Made by a program: the position numbers and the translations under genes
In this document: positions 23,183-32,672 of the stretch, piece after piece
Layout of the letters: each line of letters starts with the position of its first letter
Position numbering within the stretch: the first letter of the stretch is position 1
DNA from: a virus
Reading direction: 5' to 3' (one strand)
DNA length: 64,000 bases
Virus record (IMG/VR): IMGVR_UViG_3300009011_000001
Coordinates: 184,575-248,574 of that record
The notes under the pieces: generated by a model
Database searches by the model: none
Told to the model about the DNA's origin: nothing
The model's input: the letters and a program-made list of their open reading frames with translations, nothing else

Positions 23183-25060
23183 ATGAAAGCTTTTAAAGAC
23201 GCACTGAAATCGTTCAAGCGCAAAGCTCTGATCCCAACCATCAAGCTGCGCAATCAAGTACGCGAGACAGTCTTCGCGAAAGAACTCGAAGAACTTCGAT
23301 CTCTCGACCTGGAATCGAAACAAGGGTTGGTGCGCAGGGCGGTCCGTGTCGTTCGCACTCCTGGTCTCGAAACACCAGACGGTATCGATGTGGTCAATGA
23401 GCCAGGTGTCGCCATCTCGGTTAAAGGGGACGGGGAAATAAAAGAAGCTCTTAAACCGCAAACAGCTCTTCGGGATTTGTTACATCTTGGCCGACCGTCC
23501 AACATCGACCACCTGCTCCGTCATCCGGGCTCGTTTACCGGCGGAGTTCCACGCGGTTTTGACCGCGGTTTTGAAATTCGCGATGGCGTGCTCAAGACTG
23601 AAAGCTTCGGATGCAATTGCAAAGAACGCAGCGCGGAGTTAGGTCTCCCTGGCCTGCAATGCGTTCTTTGCACGCCGTCAGCAGCTCGCCAGGAAATGCA
23701 CAATGGGACGATACATGTGAAAGGCATATTCGCGCAGGGTGAAACTGCAAGGCGCATCCTCACTGGTGTCGAACTCGACGGCAAAGAGGGAGTGGTTGAG
23801 GAACCTGTCGACATTGAAGTCGCCGGTCTGGCCATCGCTCTGCGTAACGGTCGTTACATTGCGGACAGTACCGAGGTGCCTCTTACCCCGCGTTACGATA
23901 ACCGTAACACGATGGCGGCCATCCATGCCATTGCTAACGCTGTAAGCTGCAAAGAAACTTTGTCCTTTGCGTTAAAGTTTCCTGACGGTTACGATGGCAG
24001 CGATGAGTTCCTCATCAAGGTTACGGCGCCATACTTGCCTATGGGCGGGGCACTCGGCGCCGATCTGAACATGATCTCCAACGACATCCGCCATGTCGGC
24101 TACGTGCCAAATTCGATTATCGGCAAGAACTCTTTCAGTCCGGGCTTCATTGCGTTCGCCACAGCGATGGCGCACACGCTGAACGAGGAGGGTACTCACT
24201 ACAAGTACTCTCTGGTTAAGGTTCTGCATGAGAAAGTTCGCCTGGAACACGAGGCTGACGTCCTTGAGAAATTCAAGGAAAGTCTCAGAAACATCGCAAC
24301 CATGCTGGAATACGGTGACGATCTGAACTTCGAAGTCATCGGTAAGCCGATGCTTGGACTCACCGGTTATCGCGCAAAGGTCGAGTTCATTTCTGACCAA
24401 CCGTGCCTGCGCATGTTCGAAGCACTCCAGCCTGCCATCTTCCAGGGCGAATGGATCGACTTCAACGAAGTCGGCCGCATCGAGCAAAAACTCATCAATA
24501 AGAAGGAGGACGAGAAACTCGCCCAGCAGAAAACGATTCCAAACACGACTCGATTGAGCAATGCGTTCGACGATCCTAACCAGGTTGTACCGGATGATTT
24601 TGTAAAACCAGATGCGTTTGTAAGGGATGTGCCTTTGACCATTTCGCCAAAGGTTTTGGTCGAGGCGCGCTGGAAACACATTCATGGTGTCAAAGAGAAA
24701 GCTCTGAAAGCGATGCTTGACGGAGCCTTCCCAGAATCCGCCATTATTGGCGAGATTGAGTTCGCCATCCATGAATCGACTCTGGCGATGAAACATCGTG
24801 AGAAAGATGCAAAGGTTGTTCAGTTCCCGCTGGCTTATGAAGCAGCGTACATGATGTTTGCCGAAGAGCTACTGGAAGAGATTCTGAATCGCCCACACTT
24901 CCCGTTCCCCGTGAAAGCTTTCATCCAACACAGCCACCCGCTATCCCACAACCTCGGTGTCGTTTCTGCGGTGCTTCCAATCCTTAGCGAGATCGCCAAG
25001 AAGAAAGGGCGCATTCACCTCGTCAGCCGAGAGCTTTTCGAACATCCTGTTCTGAAGTGA
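23183..25060 (+). CDS. Large hypothetical protein, 625 aa, with a cysteine cluster
   Basis: I do not recognise this protein. It starts with a basic helical region, then around residues 145-165 has CNC and, about 15 residues later, CVLC, a spacing that could bind zinc. The middle is a mixed alpha/beta domain with long charged helices (KVRLEHEADVLEKFKESLRN). The C-terminal part has HSHPLSHNLGVVSAVLPILS. No nucleotide-binding loop or polymerase motif is visible. It is the last gene of the + block and ends at a two-sided terminator. A large enzyme or shell protein are both conceivable. Confidence 0.6.
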   Translation: MKAFKDALKSFKRKALIPTIKLRNQVRETVFAKELEELRSLDLESKQGLVRRAVRVVRTPGLETPDGIDVVNEPGVAISVKGDGEIKEALKPQTALRDLLHLGRPSNIDHLLRHPGSFTGGVPRGFDRGFEIRDGVLKTESFGCNCKERSAELGLPGLQCVLCTPSAARQEMHNGTIHVKGIFAQGETARRILTGVELDGKEGVVEEPVDIEVAGLAIALRNGRYIADSTEVPLTPRYDNRNTMAAIHAIANAVSCKETLSFALKFPDGYDGSDEFLIKVTAPYLPMGGALGADLNMISNDIRHVGYVPNSIIGKNSFSPGFIAFATAMAHTLNEEGTHYKYSLVKVLHEKVRLEHEADVLEKFKESLRNIATMLEYGDDLNFEVIGKPMLGLTGYRAKVEFISDQPCLRMFEALQPAIFQGEWIDFNEVGRIEQKLINKKEDEKLAQQKTIPNTTRLSNAFDDPNQVVPDDFVKPDAFVRDVPLTISPKVLVEARWKHIHGVKEKALKAMLDGAFPESAIIGEIEFAIHESTLAMKHREKDAKVVQFPLAYEAAYMMFAEELLEEILNRPHFPFPVKAFIQHSHPLSHNLGVVSAVLPILSEIAKKKGRIHLVSRELFEHPVLK

Positions 25061-25069
25061 CCGTAACGA

Positions 25070-25117
25070 CATACAGCCAGCCCTTGCGGGCTGGCTGTAT
25101 GCTTGTTCTTTTTTTTT
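25070..25117. terminator. Bidirectional terminator
   Basis: A perfect 14-bp inverted repeat (25070-25083 with 25088-25101), loop TTGC, followed on the + strand by nine T residues at 25109-25117. It separates convergent genes ending at 25060 and 25121. Confidence 0.85.
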
Positions 25118-25120
25118 GTC

Positions 25121-26668
25121 TTACTCGCCAAAATCATCGAAGTCACGACCGGCCTCACCGCCAGCAAGACGACCACCTACTTTCTTGTAGGAGTAATCAT
25201 GCTCAGTGCCCATGTCGTATTTGAAACCAATCATCGGCAGCTCAAGGAACCGCAAAGCAAATTGTTTATGGTCTTCGTTCGTTGCACCCAGTTTACGGTG
25301 TTTTCCCCACTGGTATTGTTGCCAGGTGATGCCGGCATGTACGCGTTTATCAATGAAGTACTCAAAGTCGAATTCGGTGTCAAGCTTCTTACAGCCCTCG
25401 TAGAAGCCTTTACCTACCAGACGTGGGAGATACTCGTCAGGATACATCCGCGCCTCTTCCTTGGCCTGTGTAGACAGCTGGTGGGCCGTATAATGGAAGA
25501 TGTTGTTCGGGGATGTGTAATGACGGACGTAACGGTGCACGCCTTGGACTTCGTCACCTGCGGTCTGAACAGGAATGCCTTGCTTACCCAAAAGGTTAGC
25601 GTAGTCCAAACCAGCCGAGATGATTTCGTAGCCTTCCTCGATGTAACCGCGAAGAGAATCGATGTAGTCGGTGTACGGTTCGCCACCAGTGAACTCCTGG
25701 AACTTGACTTTGAACCCACGCTCCTGCAAACGATCACGAACATACGTGGCCAGTTCAAGTGGAGGAATGCCACGAATATCGATCGGACGTTCCCAATTGA
25801 ACTCTTGCTGCTTGAGCATGATGTACACTTTCTGATACACAAGTTCAAGCTTATCTTCGATCGTCGTATAGACGTGAAGAGGAATCTTGGTCTCGTCGAA
25901 CAGAACGGGTTCGTTATAGATGCACATCGAGATCAGGAAGTCAAGAAGGTTACCCGACTTGTTACGGCCTGGAAGCGCACTGACGTTCAACCACTCACCG
26001 CGTCTGAAACCTTCTTGGTCGCCAGTCATGCGGTTTACAGCTTTGATGGCATGCTTGAGGATGGATCTAGGGTCGATCGCTGTCTGAGCAAGGTTGAAGA
26101 CCGCAGCCATCGATTCAAGGTCATCGACGTCAATCGATCGTGCGATAGCAGCTGCCCGCTTCTTATCGCCCAACGAAAGATTCTGAAGCTTCATTACCAG
26201 GTCGTTACGGAAGTCTTGAAGGTTCTTGATGTTCTCCTTCTCGAATGCCAAACGACGACTAGCTTTACGAACAAGTTCCTCGAACTCTTTGACCGCCGCA
26301 AACGACATCAATTCGTGAGTAAATTCTTCGTACTTATCTTTTGCTGCTTGTGCATCATCAATCAGCAGCAAAGTCTTGCAAAATAGATCATATAGACGAT
26401 CGTTATCTCCCGTGGCGATGCGCACACGGGTCATTAGGTCATCCAGCTCAATCGGTTTTTCTGACCCACGCTGCTTAAGCCAGATCAACAATGCCCGTAG
26501 CTTGAGGAGAGACGACTTCTCCGTATTGACCAGCTGACGCTCATCGGAAATCTGAACGTGAGATACCGCGTTTTCTAATACGTTATGAAGCGCATCTTCG
26601 TTGATACTGCAGTGGCTAGCGTAATACGCCGCGCCAATAGCTTTAGCTAAGAGTAGCTTGATTTCCAT
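25121..26668 (-). CDS. DnaB-like helicase relative (RecA-fold)
   Basis: A 515-residue protein. The N-terminal third is helical. At about 223-245, FRRGEWLNVSALPGRNKSGN lines up with the DnaB P-loop region (RRGE...ARPSMGKT): Lys237-Ser238 are kept, while the preceding Gly is Asn. At 347-360, YEIISAGLDYANLL fits Walker B (vviiDYLqL), and at 388-407 NNIFHYTAHQLSTQAKEEAR fits DnaB motif H4 with its QLS. So the fold looks like the hexameric replicative helicase, possibly with altered ATP binding. It stands alone on its strand, divergent to the gene at 26705 by 36 bases. It may unwind DNA at the phage fork or act as a loader-like partner. Confidence 0.6.
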   Translation of the reverse strand: MEIKLLLAKAIGAAYYASHCSINEDALHNVLENAVSHVQISDERQLVNTEKSSLLKLRALLIWLKQRGSEKPIELDDLMTRVRIATGDNDRLYDLFCKTLLLIDDAQAAKDKYEEFTHELMSFAAVKEFEELVRKASRRLAFEKENIKNLQDFRNDLVMKLQNLSLGDKKRAAAIARSIDVDDLESMAAVFNLAQTAIDPRSILKHAIKAVNRMTGDQEGFRRGEWLNVSALPGRNKSGNLLDFLISMCIYNEPVLFDETKIPLHVYTTIEDKLELVYQKVYIMLKQQEFNWERPIDIRGIPPLELATYVRDRLQERGFKVKFQEFTGGEPYTDYIDSLRGYIEEGYEIISAGLDYANLLGKQGIPVQTAGDEVQGVHRYVRHYTSPNNIFHYTAHQLSTQAKEEARMYPDEYLPRLVGKGFYEGCKKLDTEFDFEYFIDKRVHAGITWQQYQWGKHRKLGATNEDHKQFALRFLELPMIGFKYDMGTEHDYSYKKVGGRLAGGEAGRDFDDFGE

Positions 26669-26704
26669 ACCGCCTCACAGAAGGCTTTTAACAGGGTTCA
26701 CGAA

Positions 26705-27262
26705 ATGGACAAACCCATTGAACTGCGGTTCATTCCACTGTGGTTAAGTAAGGTGGTGTCGTACTACAACACCGACCCAAAAGAATTCGAGAGCATAGTA
26801 TCGAGCCACGATCAAAAGCTCTTTAAAGTGGCAAATCACCTGCTCCGTTCAAAGCTTAAGCTGATGGGTATCAATGATTATGTTTTCCCGGCCGCTGACC
26901 TGGAAGACCCCTTCGATACCGATGATGCGCTCTTTGCATTGTTCGGCAATAACGAAGATCGCCACAAGCTGGCTGATTTTGTGCTCAGTCATTTCGTCAT
27001 TGTTCCAGATAAGTATGATGGCATCCTGCTGATTCAAAAGCCTGCAGGTGAGCCTGAAAAAGATTTGGTCTATGAGTTGCTGTCCGCCCTGGCTACTTAC
27101 CGGGGTAAGGATATCGCTTATGCCTCTGACCTGTTCAGAGAATATCTGGTTGCCGTGAATAAAAACAACGGCCGACCAGCGACCGCCAAAGAATTTCATG
27201 AGCGTCTTAAGGAACGGCTGAAGAAACAAGCCAGCGGTGACGAGAACGACGCCAAGGACTAA
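26705..27262 (+). CDS. Hypothetical protein, 185 aa
   Basis: A soluble, helical protein with a very charged C-terminus (ERLKERLKKQASGDENDAKD). No motif recognised. Divergent from the helicase-like gene with 36 bases between start codons, so the two may share control; it also sits just before the capsid gene. Confidence 0.6.
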   Translation: MDKPIELRFIPLWLSKVVSYYNTDPKEFESIVSSHDQKLFKVANHLLRSKLKLMGINDYVFPAADLEDPFDTDDALFALFGNNEDRHKLADFVLSHFVIVPDKYDGILLIQKPAGEPEKDLVYELLSALATYRGKDIAYASDLFREYLVAVNKNNGRPATAKEFHERLKERLKKQASGDENDAKD

Positions 27263-27301
27263 GTTGTAAATGTGTTATGTGTAAAACGCCCCGCGGGTCG
27301 T

Positions 27302-27362
27302 AGGGTTGCCTTTGGTAGTCGACTACTTTAGGGACGGGCGCAATCCTAAAACAAAGCTTTGT
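27302..27362. other. Palindrome-rich leader before the capsid gene
   Basis: The 139-base gap before the capsid start holds AGGGTTGC (27302-27309) pairing with GCAATCCT (27340-27347, one wobble), the exact 12-base palindrome GTAGTCGACTAC (27315-27326) inside it, and a second exact 12-base palindrome ACAAAGCTTTGT (27351-27362). Perfect palindromes can be protein binding sites or RNA hairpins in a 5' leader. The function is unknown; proximity to the most strongly expressed type of phage gene suggests regulation. Confidence 0.45.
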
Positions 27363-27401
27363 AAAAATACGGCTATCTGGTAGCTATTTGGAGCATCAAG
27401 C

Positions 27402-29684
27402 ATGAGTCTTATCCGCATCAATAAGGAACAGTACAAAACTCGTTCCGGCCTGGACGTATCCGCGATCCAGTCTCACGTCAATGCCGGCGGCGCGTACAGC
27501 GTTGAAGGTAAAGACCTGGTCCTGTCGCTGAAAGACGGCAGCTTCGAAAGCAAAGCGAACCTGGGCACCATCGCTGACCGCCTGAAGGGCGTTCTGAGCC
27601 TGGAATCGGCCAAGCCTGCTGGCGACGCTCCTGACTACGGCGCGGCTAGCCGTCAAGCTGGTCTGGCCATGGCTTCGATGATCATGGCGTTCGGTGCTTC
27701 GCCTGCCGAATACATGCGTCAACAAGTTTCGTTCGAACAGAAGGCCATGCCTGAAGGTTCGACCATCGCCAACGCCACCGGCCTGGAACACGACTCGATC
27801 ACCGAGTTCTACTCCAAGGAATCGTTCGACAACCAAAACCTGGTTGACGCCCTGTTCCTGTCCGTCGGCGTGAACTACAAGATCGCTCGCCAGGGCCCTG
27901 CAATGGACATGATGTATCGTCCGCTGCCGATGACCCCGGACCAAGGCGCTTTCGACATCGAAATCCCTTGCCTGTACGTTCAGAACAACGTCAAGCACAG
28001 CGCTGACGGCACCCCTTCGGATTTCGGTCTGCGCCGCGTTCTCGACGCCGCGATCGACCACGAAATCCTGAACGACAACGCCACTGCCATCATCCCTGGT
28101 TACAACGATACCACCAAGGATAACTTCGTCGACACCGCGATCGTCGCACCGTTTGACAAAGAAGAAGGCCGCCGCGTCGTCAAGACCTCCGCTCTGAAGG
28201 TCAACCGCACCATCCAGCTCTTCGGCCTGGGTAACGTCGACAACGTTCAACGCGTTGGTCAAGCCGACTACTCCGAAGCACTGGACCGCAACATCGGTGT
28301 TGCTACCGTGTTCCTGCGCCTGGGTTCCGACACCCTGGCCGTCGACACCCGCATGGCTCCGTACAGCCGCTTCTACAAAGGTCCAGAACAGGGCGGCCGT
28401 TCGGTCAAACTGTCCTTCCCAGTGACCCTGATGGAGCTGAACAAAGACAGCCTGAACTACCTCGGCGAAGATCTGACCACTGCGGTGTTCCAGACCATCA
28501 AAGACGGCAAGTACAACGTTCGTCTGAAGTTCACCCTGAACGGCGAAGGCGACGTAGAGCGTGGTACCGTCAACGTTTCTCCGACCAACGTCGAAGTAAT
28601 GTCGATCTACGACGAACTGGGCGCTCTGGTTTCGCTGACCGGCACCATCGGCGCTGGCATCGTCAGCGGCCTGCAGGCTCTGGTTGTTTCCGGCTGGTAC
28701 CCTGATGCCCGCCTGACCAACAGCAACCACCGTTACCTGGGTCTGCAACTGAACACCCGTCCGGTGCGTGAGCGTCTGCTCAGCCGTACTCGTGCTCCGT
28801 TCTTCGTTCCTTACCCACTGGGTGAAGAGCGCGACCAGACCATCCTGGACCAACTGACCTACGTTGTCGGCCAATACACCAACAACGAAGCCATCGGTAC
28901 CATGATCGGTTACCACGAGCGCACCATGCGTCTGTCGAACGGCGGCCTGCGTGGCAACCTGACCATGGGTGACTTCGAGCTGAACTCGAAGCCTATCGAA
29001 GGTATCAGCCGCTGGTTGATCAACCCGTACGTCGTCGAGCTGAACGTCGACTTCCGCAACGCGCAATCGACCGAAACCGCGAACAACGTCGAGAACGCCT
29101 GCGAAACTCTGTACAACGTTCTGCGTTCCGCTGCGTTCGACGGTCTGCAAGCTTCCAACTACGAAACCGTGTGCCGGTTCGTGGATGGCGGCGAGATCGC
29201 CAACAAGTGGCGCCTGGCTATCGTTACCAGCCCGAAAATCAAGCGTTTCCTCACCCTGCAAGGCGACAGCCGGACCCTGGGCGCGGATCTGCCATTCCAG
29301 CTGGAAAGCGATATCGACAACCGTATGGTTGGCAAGCTGTACATGGGTCTGGTGCGCGACGGCGACGGTTTCGACCCGATGTCGAACGGCATCATGCTGC
29401 TCACCCCGACGATGGTTACCACCATCACGGCGACCCGCGACAACTCGCCGCGTAAAGAAGCTGTGGTTCAACCGCGCTTCCAACACTACCAGATCCTCCC
29501 GTGGCTGATCAAAGTCAACGTGGCTGGTGTGGACGAACTGCTGGAAGAAACCCTACCTTTTCGTGTCGAAAACAAGCCGGTTACAACTTTCGGTGGTAGC
29601 GCCATCGGCGGCACTGGGACCGGTGGTTCCGGGACTCCGCCAGTAGGTGGTGACGACGACACCGGTGGTGGTACTCAGCCGTAA
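27402..29684 (+). CDS. Probable major capsid protein
   Basis: A 760-residue protein with highly regular, GC-rich codon use unlike its neighbours, as expected for the most abundant virion protein. Length is close to the phiKZ-type jumbo phage capsid protein, which I recall as about 750 residues and processed at the N-terminus. The first 100 residues look like a propeptide region; then ASRQAGLAMASMIMAFGASP and a long beta-rich HK97-like body. The C-terminus has a Gly/Thr-rich, low-complexity tail (GGSAIGGTGTGGSGTPPVGG). No protease was recognised next to it. A tail sheath is the main alternative by size, but the N-terminal region and position argue for capsid. Confidence 0.6.
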   Translation: MSLIRINKEQYKTRSGLDVSAIQSHVNAGGAYSVEGKDLVLSLKDGSFESKANLGTIADRLKGVLSLESAKPAGDAPDYGAASRQAGLAMASMIMAFGASPAEYMRQQVSFEQKAMPEGSTIANATGLEHDSITEFYSKESFDNQNLVDALFLSVGVNYKIARQGPAMDMMYRPLPMTPDQGAFDIEIPCLYVQNNVKHSADGTPSDFGLRRVLDAAIDHEILNDNATAIIPGYNDTTKDNFVDTAIVAPFDKEEGRRVVKTSALKVNRTIQLFGLGNVDNVQRVGQADYSEALDRNIGVATVFLRLGSDTLAVDTRMAPYSRFYKGPEQGGRSVKLSFPVTLMELNKDSLNYLGEDLTTAVFQTIKDGKYNVRLKFTLNGEGDVERGTVNVSPTNVEVMSIYDELGALVSLTGTIGAGIVSGLQALVVSGWYPDARLTNSNHRYLGLQLNTRPVRERLLSRTRAPFFVPYPLGEERDQTILDQLTYVVGQYTNNEAIGTMIGYHERTMRLSNGGLRGNLTMGDFELNSKPIEGISRWLINPYVVELNVDFRNAQSTETANNVENACETLYNVLRSAAFDGLQASNYETVCRFVDGGEIANKWRLAIVTSPKIKRFLTLQGDSRTLGADLPFQLESDIDNRMVGKLYMGLVRDGDGFDPMSNGIMLLTPTMVTTITATRDNSPRKEAVVQPRFQHYQILPWLIKVNVAGVDELLEETLPFRVENKPVTTFGGSAIGGTGTGGSGTPPVGGDDDTGGGTQP

Positions 29685-29707
29685 GGTTGGGTTGTAACAC
29701 TGCTTAA

Positions 29708-29738
29708 CATAGAGCCGGGCCTTGTGCCCGGCTCTATG
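29708..29738 (+). terminator. CATA...TATG hairpin after the capsid gene
   Basis: A perfect 13-bp inverted repeat (29708-29720 with 29726-29738), loop CTTGT, directly after the capsid gene. It probably sets capsid transcription apart from the next genes. Confidence 0.7.
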
Positions 29739-29879
29739 CTGTTTATGTCCATTTTCTAGTCTAAGCTTTTTTACTGATACATTATCTAATAGTACAGACT
29801 TTCTCTTTGTAGAGCGGAAAGCATTGTCGGAGGGGTGAAGATATTCCCCAGAGTAAAATTAAACTAGAGAGCATTACCT

Positions 29880-30995
29880 ATGACACTCACCGATCATCGG
29901 TTATCAGTGTTGGATTCATGTTCCTATAGTGCCCGCCATGGGAGTTTCATCCTCACGGATGATACTAACAGTAGCTATTCGAAACATGTGAGGTACATCA
30001 ACAATACCTCGCTGGAAATCGACTTCAAGGAGCGGTCTGGTGTAGTCGTATCCACCAAGCCGTCGCCGTATCAACAAACTCGGGTTCAGTCAATTGAAGT
30101 TGAAGTCGAGTGGCGCATGACGAACAGGTTGTTTAAAGAAACAGCCGATCGGTTAGCTATGGGTCATCCTGGTGATCCGCTTCTCAAAGTTGTGGTTCAT
30201 GCTTTCGACGATCGCGTACGTCGTAATGGCGATGAGACACAAACTTTCTCGATGACGCTTAACGTTAGCCTTCCACTGGATTCGCTCCGGGAAGCTGGCG
30301 GTAATCTGTATCTGGAAGAGCTGGATGTAACACTGGCGATGCCAATCATGCCAGGAGCGACGGCAATCAACCATCCGTTTGAGCCTCGCGAGCGAGTAAA
30401 GAAAGCCTTTGCAGGTGTCGTCCCGTTCGTCACCCCTGAGACTTTTCTGATCTCACTCAAAGCTGTGAACAACGATAATGTTGCAAAAAATCATGATCGT
30501 TTTATGCTGTTTGGTGGTCATGTGTATAAAGTCCCGGTTGAGCGCGATCTGCACAATCGGGATGGAATCCACGTTGTCCGAAGGCGGAATGCCGAGAGTG
30601 ACCCACCGGACGCTGGCGATGTCATTAAGGAGCATCTTACCTTCGAAGAAGCAGATAAGAGATTCCGGTTGTACGATAGTGTTGAAATGGCCCGCAAGAT
30701 GGGCGACCCGGAAGTGCACTTCAAGCTTGAATTAGCAGAAATGCAAAAGCAGCTGAAGATCGATGAGATTGCGCAGAAACGAGCAGACGCAGATGAGGCA
30801 GCAAGGCTTGCAGAAAGTCGGCAACGACTGGAACGCGAGCGATTACTTGCAGCTCAGCAGAAAGCTCAGGAAGACCTGGCAAAGGATAAGGTTAGAAACT
30901 TCTCCGATTGGATGGGTCTGTGCGGCAAGTTCTTGTTGGTAGCTCTAGGGGCGATAACTACGCTTGCGAAGTTAAGTACCTTAAAACCAGCATAA
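29880..30995 (+). CDS. Hypothetical protein with coiled coil and C-terminal membrane segment, 371 aa
   Basis: The first two thirds form a beta-rich soluble domain (for example SIEVEVEWRMTNRLFKETAD). Residues about 280-335 are a strongly charged helix (EMQKQLKIDEIAQKRADADE then AARLAESRQRLERERLLAAQ) that reads as a coiled coil, and the end FLLVALGAITTLAKLS is hydrophobic enough to be a membrane or bundle segment. The order resembles tail-anchored proteins. It follows the capsid gene in the + block. Function unknown; perhaps an assembly or virion-associated protein. Confidence 0.6.
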   Translation: MTLTDHRLSVLDSCSYSARHGSFILTDDTNSSYSKHVRYINNTSLEIDFKERSGVVVSTKPSPYQQTRVQSIEVEVEWRMTNRLFKETADRLAMGHPGDPLLKVVVHAFDDRVRRNGDETQTFSMTLNVSLPLDSLREAGGNLYLEELDVTLAMPIMPGATAINHPFEPRERVKKAFAGVVPFVTPETFLISLKAVNNDNVAKNHDRFMLFGGHVYKVPVERDLHNRDGIHVVRRRNAESDPPDAGDVIKEHLTFEEADKRFRLYDSVEMARKMGDPEVHFKLELAEMQKQLKIDEIAQKRADADEAARLAESRQRLERERLLAAQQKAQEDLAKDKVRNFSDWMGLCGKFLLVALGAITTLAKLSTLKPA

Positions 30996-31004
30996 AGGCC
31001 GAGT

Positions 31005-32648
31005 ATGGATATTGAGTGGTTCAATGAATTACAGGCTGACAGGCCAAAGTTCAATCAAAACGTCATTGACGGTTTGGCTTACAAGGAATTGCAACATGCT
31101 GAAAAGCGCGTGGACAACATCATCCATTGCGCAGAGCCGAGCTTTCCTGACAAGTTTGAGTTTTGGGAGTCAAAAGTCTGTGGACCACGGGAGACGTTCA
31201 ACGTCATTGCGGGCGGTCTGACAAAGTCCAACCGCATGCCGCCGACTATCGATCTGGCCGTCACCGATGTCAAGTTGGTGAAGTTCCAATTCGGTTTCGA
31301 TGGACGCGCTCTCTATCCGCGATACTTCTACATTCCGTACTCCCGCTTAGGCGGGTTCATGGGGATTGCAGGTAACCAGTTCCTGATCAGTGCCGTGCTG
31401 GCAGATCCATGCTTCAGCGTGGGTGTGGATCACGTCTTCCTCCGCGTGAACCGTGCACCGATGACTTTCAAACTCGTCGACACAACCATGCGGATCGATG
31501 GCGCTCTGACCAGCCGGGACATCCCCTACAGTTGGCTGCACCACAAAGGCGCCACTAACAAGACGTCGGAAAGTGATGTATTGCAGTTGGGGCATGTTGT
31601 TACGACACTACCGCATTATTTGTTCTGCAAATACGGTCTGAAGGAAGCTTTCAAGAAGTTCTGTAAGGTCGACGTCATCATTCAACATGAAGACGATCCG
31701 GTAGATTCGAAAAACTACGTGGTCTTCTCCAGTCAGAAAGTCAACAAGCCTCGCACTCTGAAAATGAAGGCGGAGCTGTACAAGTTGATTGCTTCTCCAT
31801 TGGTGCTACTCGTGCCACGGAAGCAGCACACTGAACTGGTCACGCAGTTTGCAAGCGCTTTCTTTTACATCGTGGACCATTTCCCTCAGGCGTTGGATAT
31901 CGATGACCTGATGGGTGATGAACTCTGGAAGGTGTGGTTGGGGTACGTGTTGTTCGGGGACCAGCTGGGCCGCCACAAGCTTGTAGAGAACGTGGAGAAC
32001 CATTTGGTCAGGGGTATCGACGAGTATGTCGATCATGACTGCCGACAGATGCTGTACGACGAAGAAGATTTGGTCATCAACGATATTTACGAGTTGTTCA
32101 TTTACTTGATCAATAACATCAAGCGAATGATTCAGAACAACGAGAAAGATATCGCGAGCATGTTCGGCAAACGACTGATGGTAGCGCCGTATGTATTGCG
32201 CGACATCACCAGTCAGGTAATGCGCTGTCTGTTCGAGATCACCAATAACCGGAAGAAAGTTCTCAAATACGACGACTATAACAAGATCCTTGGTAAATTC
32301 TTCAGGCACACAGAAGTGTTCAACCTGCGGAAGACCAACGAGAAACGGTTCATGTCCTCGGTTTCAACCCCCGGCGATAACCTCCTCTTCAAGCTGACGA
32401 CCAAAATCGTTAAGCAAGCGCACACGTCTGGTAGCAAGAAAGCTCCATCCGTAAACGTAAACGACCCTTCAAGCTGGTTGCACTACTCGGCTCTTGAAGC
32501 GGGTAACTTTGGTCTGCTGCCGAAACACGGCCCGCTGGCTAGCAACACGCTTAATCCGACTGTACAGTTGGATGAGAACAACACCATCGTAGAGAAGGAA
32601 CATTTGAAAGCCACGAACGCTTATGTAAATTCCGTAATTCATCGTTAA
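31005..32648 (+). CDS. Hypothetical protein, 547 aa, probably virion or assembly related
   Basis: A large soluble protein without recognised motif, mixing beta-rich first half (FDGRALYPRYFYIPYSRLGG) with a helical second half. It starts 9 bases after the preceding gene and is followed 24 bases later by the 32673 gene, so the three form a unit downstream of the capsid gene. I cannot tell whether it is structural or enzymatic. Confidence 0.6.
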   Translation: MDIEWFNELQADRPKFNQNVIDGLAYKELQHAEKRVDNIIHCAEPSFPDKFEFWESKVCGPRETFNVIAGGLTKSNRMPPTIDLAVTDVKLVKFQFGFDGRALYPRYFYIPYSRLGGFMGIAGNQFLISAVLADPCFSVGVDHVFLRVNRAPMTFKLVDTTMRIDGALTSRDIPYSWLHHKGATNKTSESDVLQLGHVVTTLPHYLFCKYGLKEAFKKFCKVDVIIQHEDDPVDSKNYVVFSSQKVNKPRTLKMKAELYKLIASPLVLLVPRKQHTELVTQFASAFFYIVDHFPQALDIDDLMGDELWKVWLGYVLFGDQLGRHKLVENVENHLVRGIDEYVDHDCRQMLYDEEDLVINDIYELFIYLINNIKRMIQNNEKDIASMFGKRLMVAPYVLRDITSQVMRCLFEITNNRKKVLKYDDYNKILGKFFRHTEVFNLRKTNEKRFMSSVSTPGDNLLFKLTTKIVKQAHTSGSKKAPSVNVNDPSSWLHYSALEAGNFGLLPKHGPLASNTLNPTVQLDENNTIVEKEHLKATNAYVNSVIHR

Positions 32649-32672
32649 AACCGCCCAACACCTGGAGTGCCT

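Noticed and set aside
25103-26386. A 427-codon + frame opposite the helicase-like gene
   Set aside because: It begins inside the terminator T-run and lacks recognisable protein character, while the - strand frame shows helicase motifs.
27396-29486. A 696-codon open frame antisense to the capsid gene
   Set aside because: It is a by-product of the strongly biased codons of the capsid gene, has no ribosome binding site and its translation is rich in Val, Gln and Arg without any domain.
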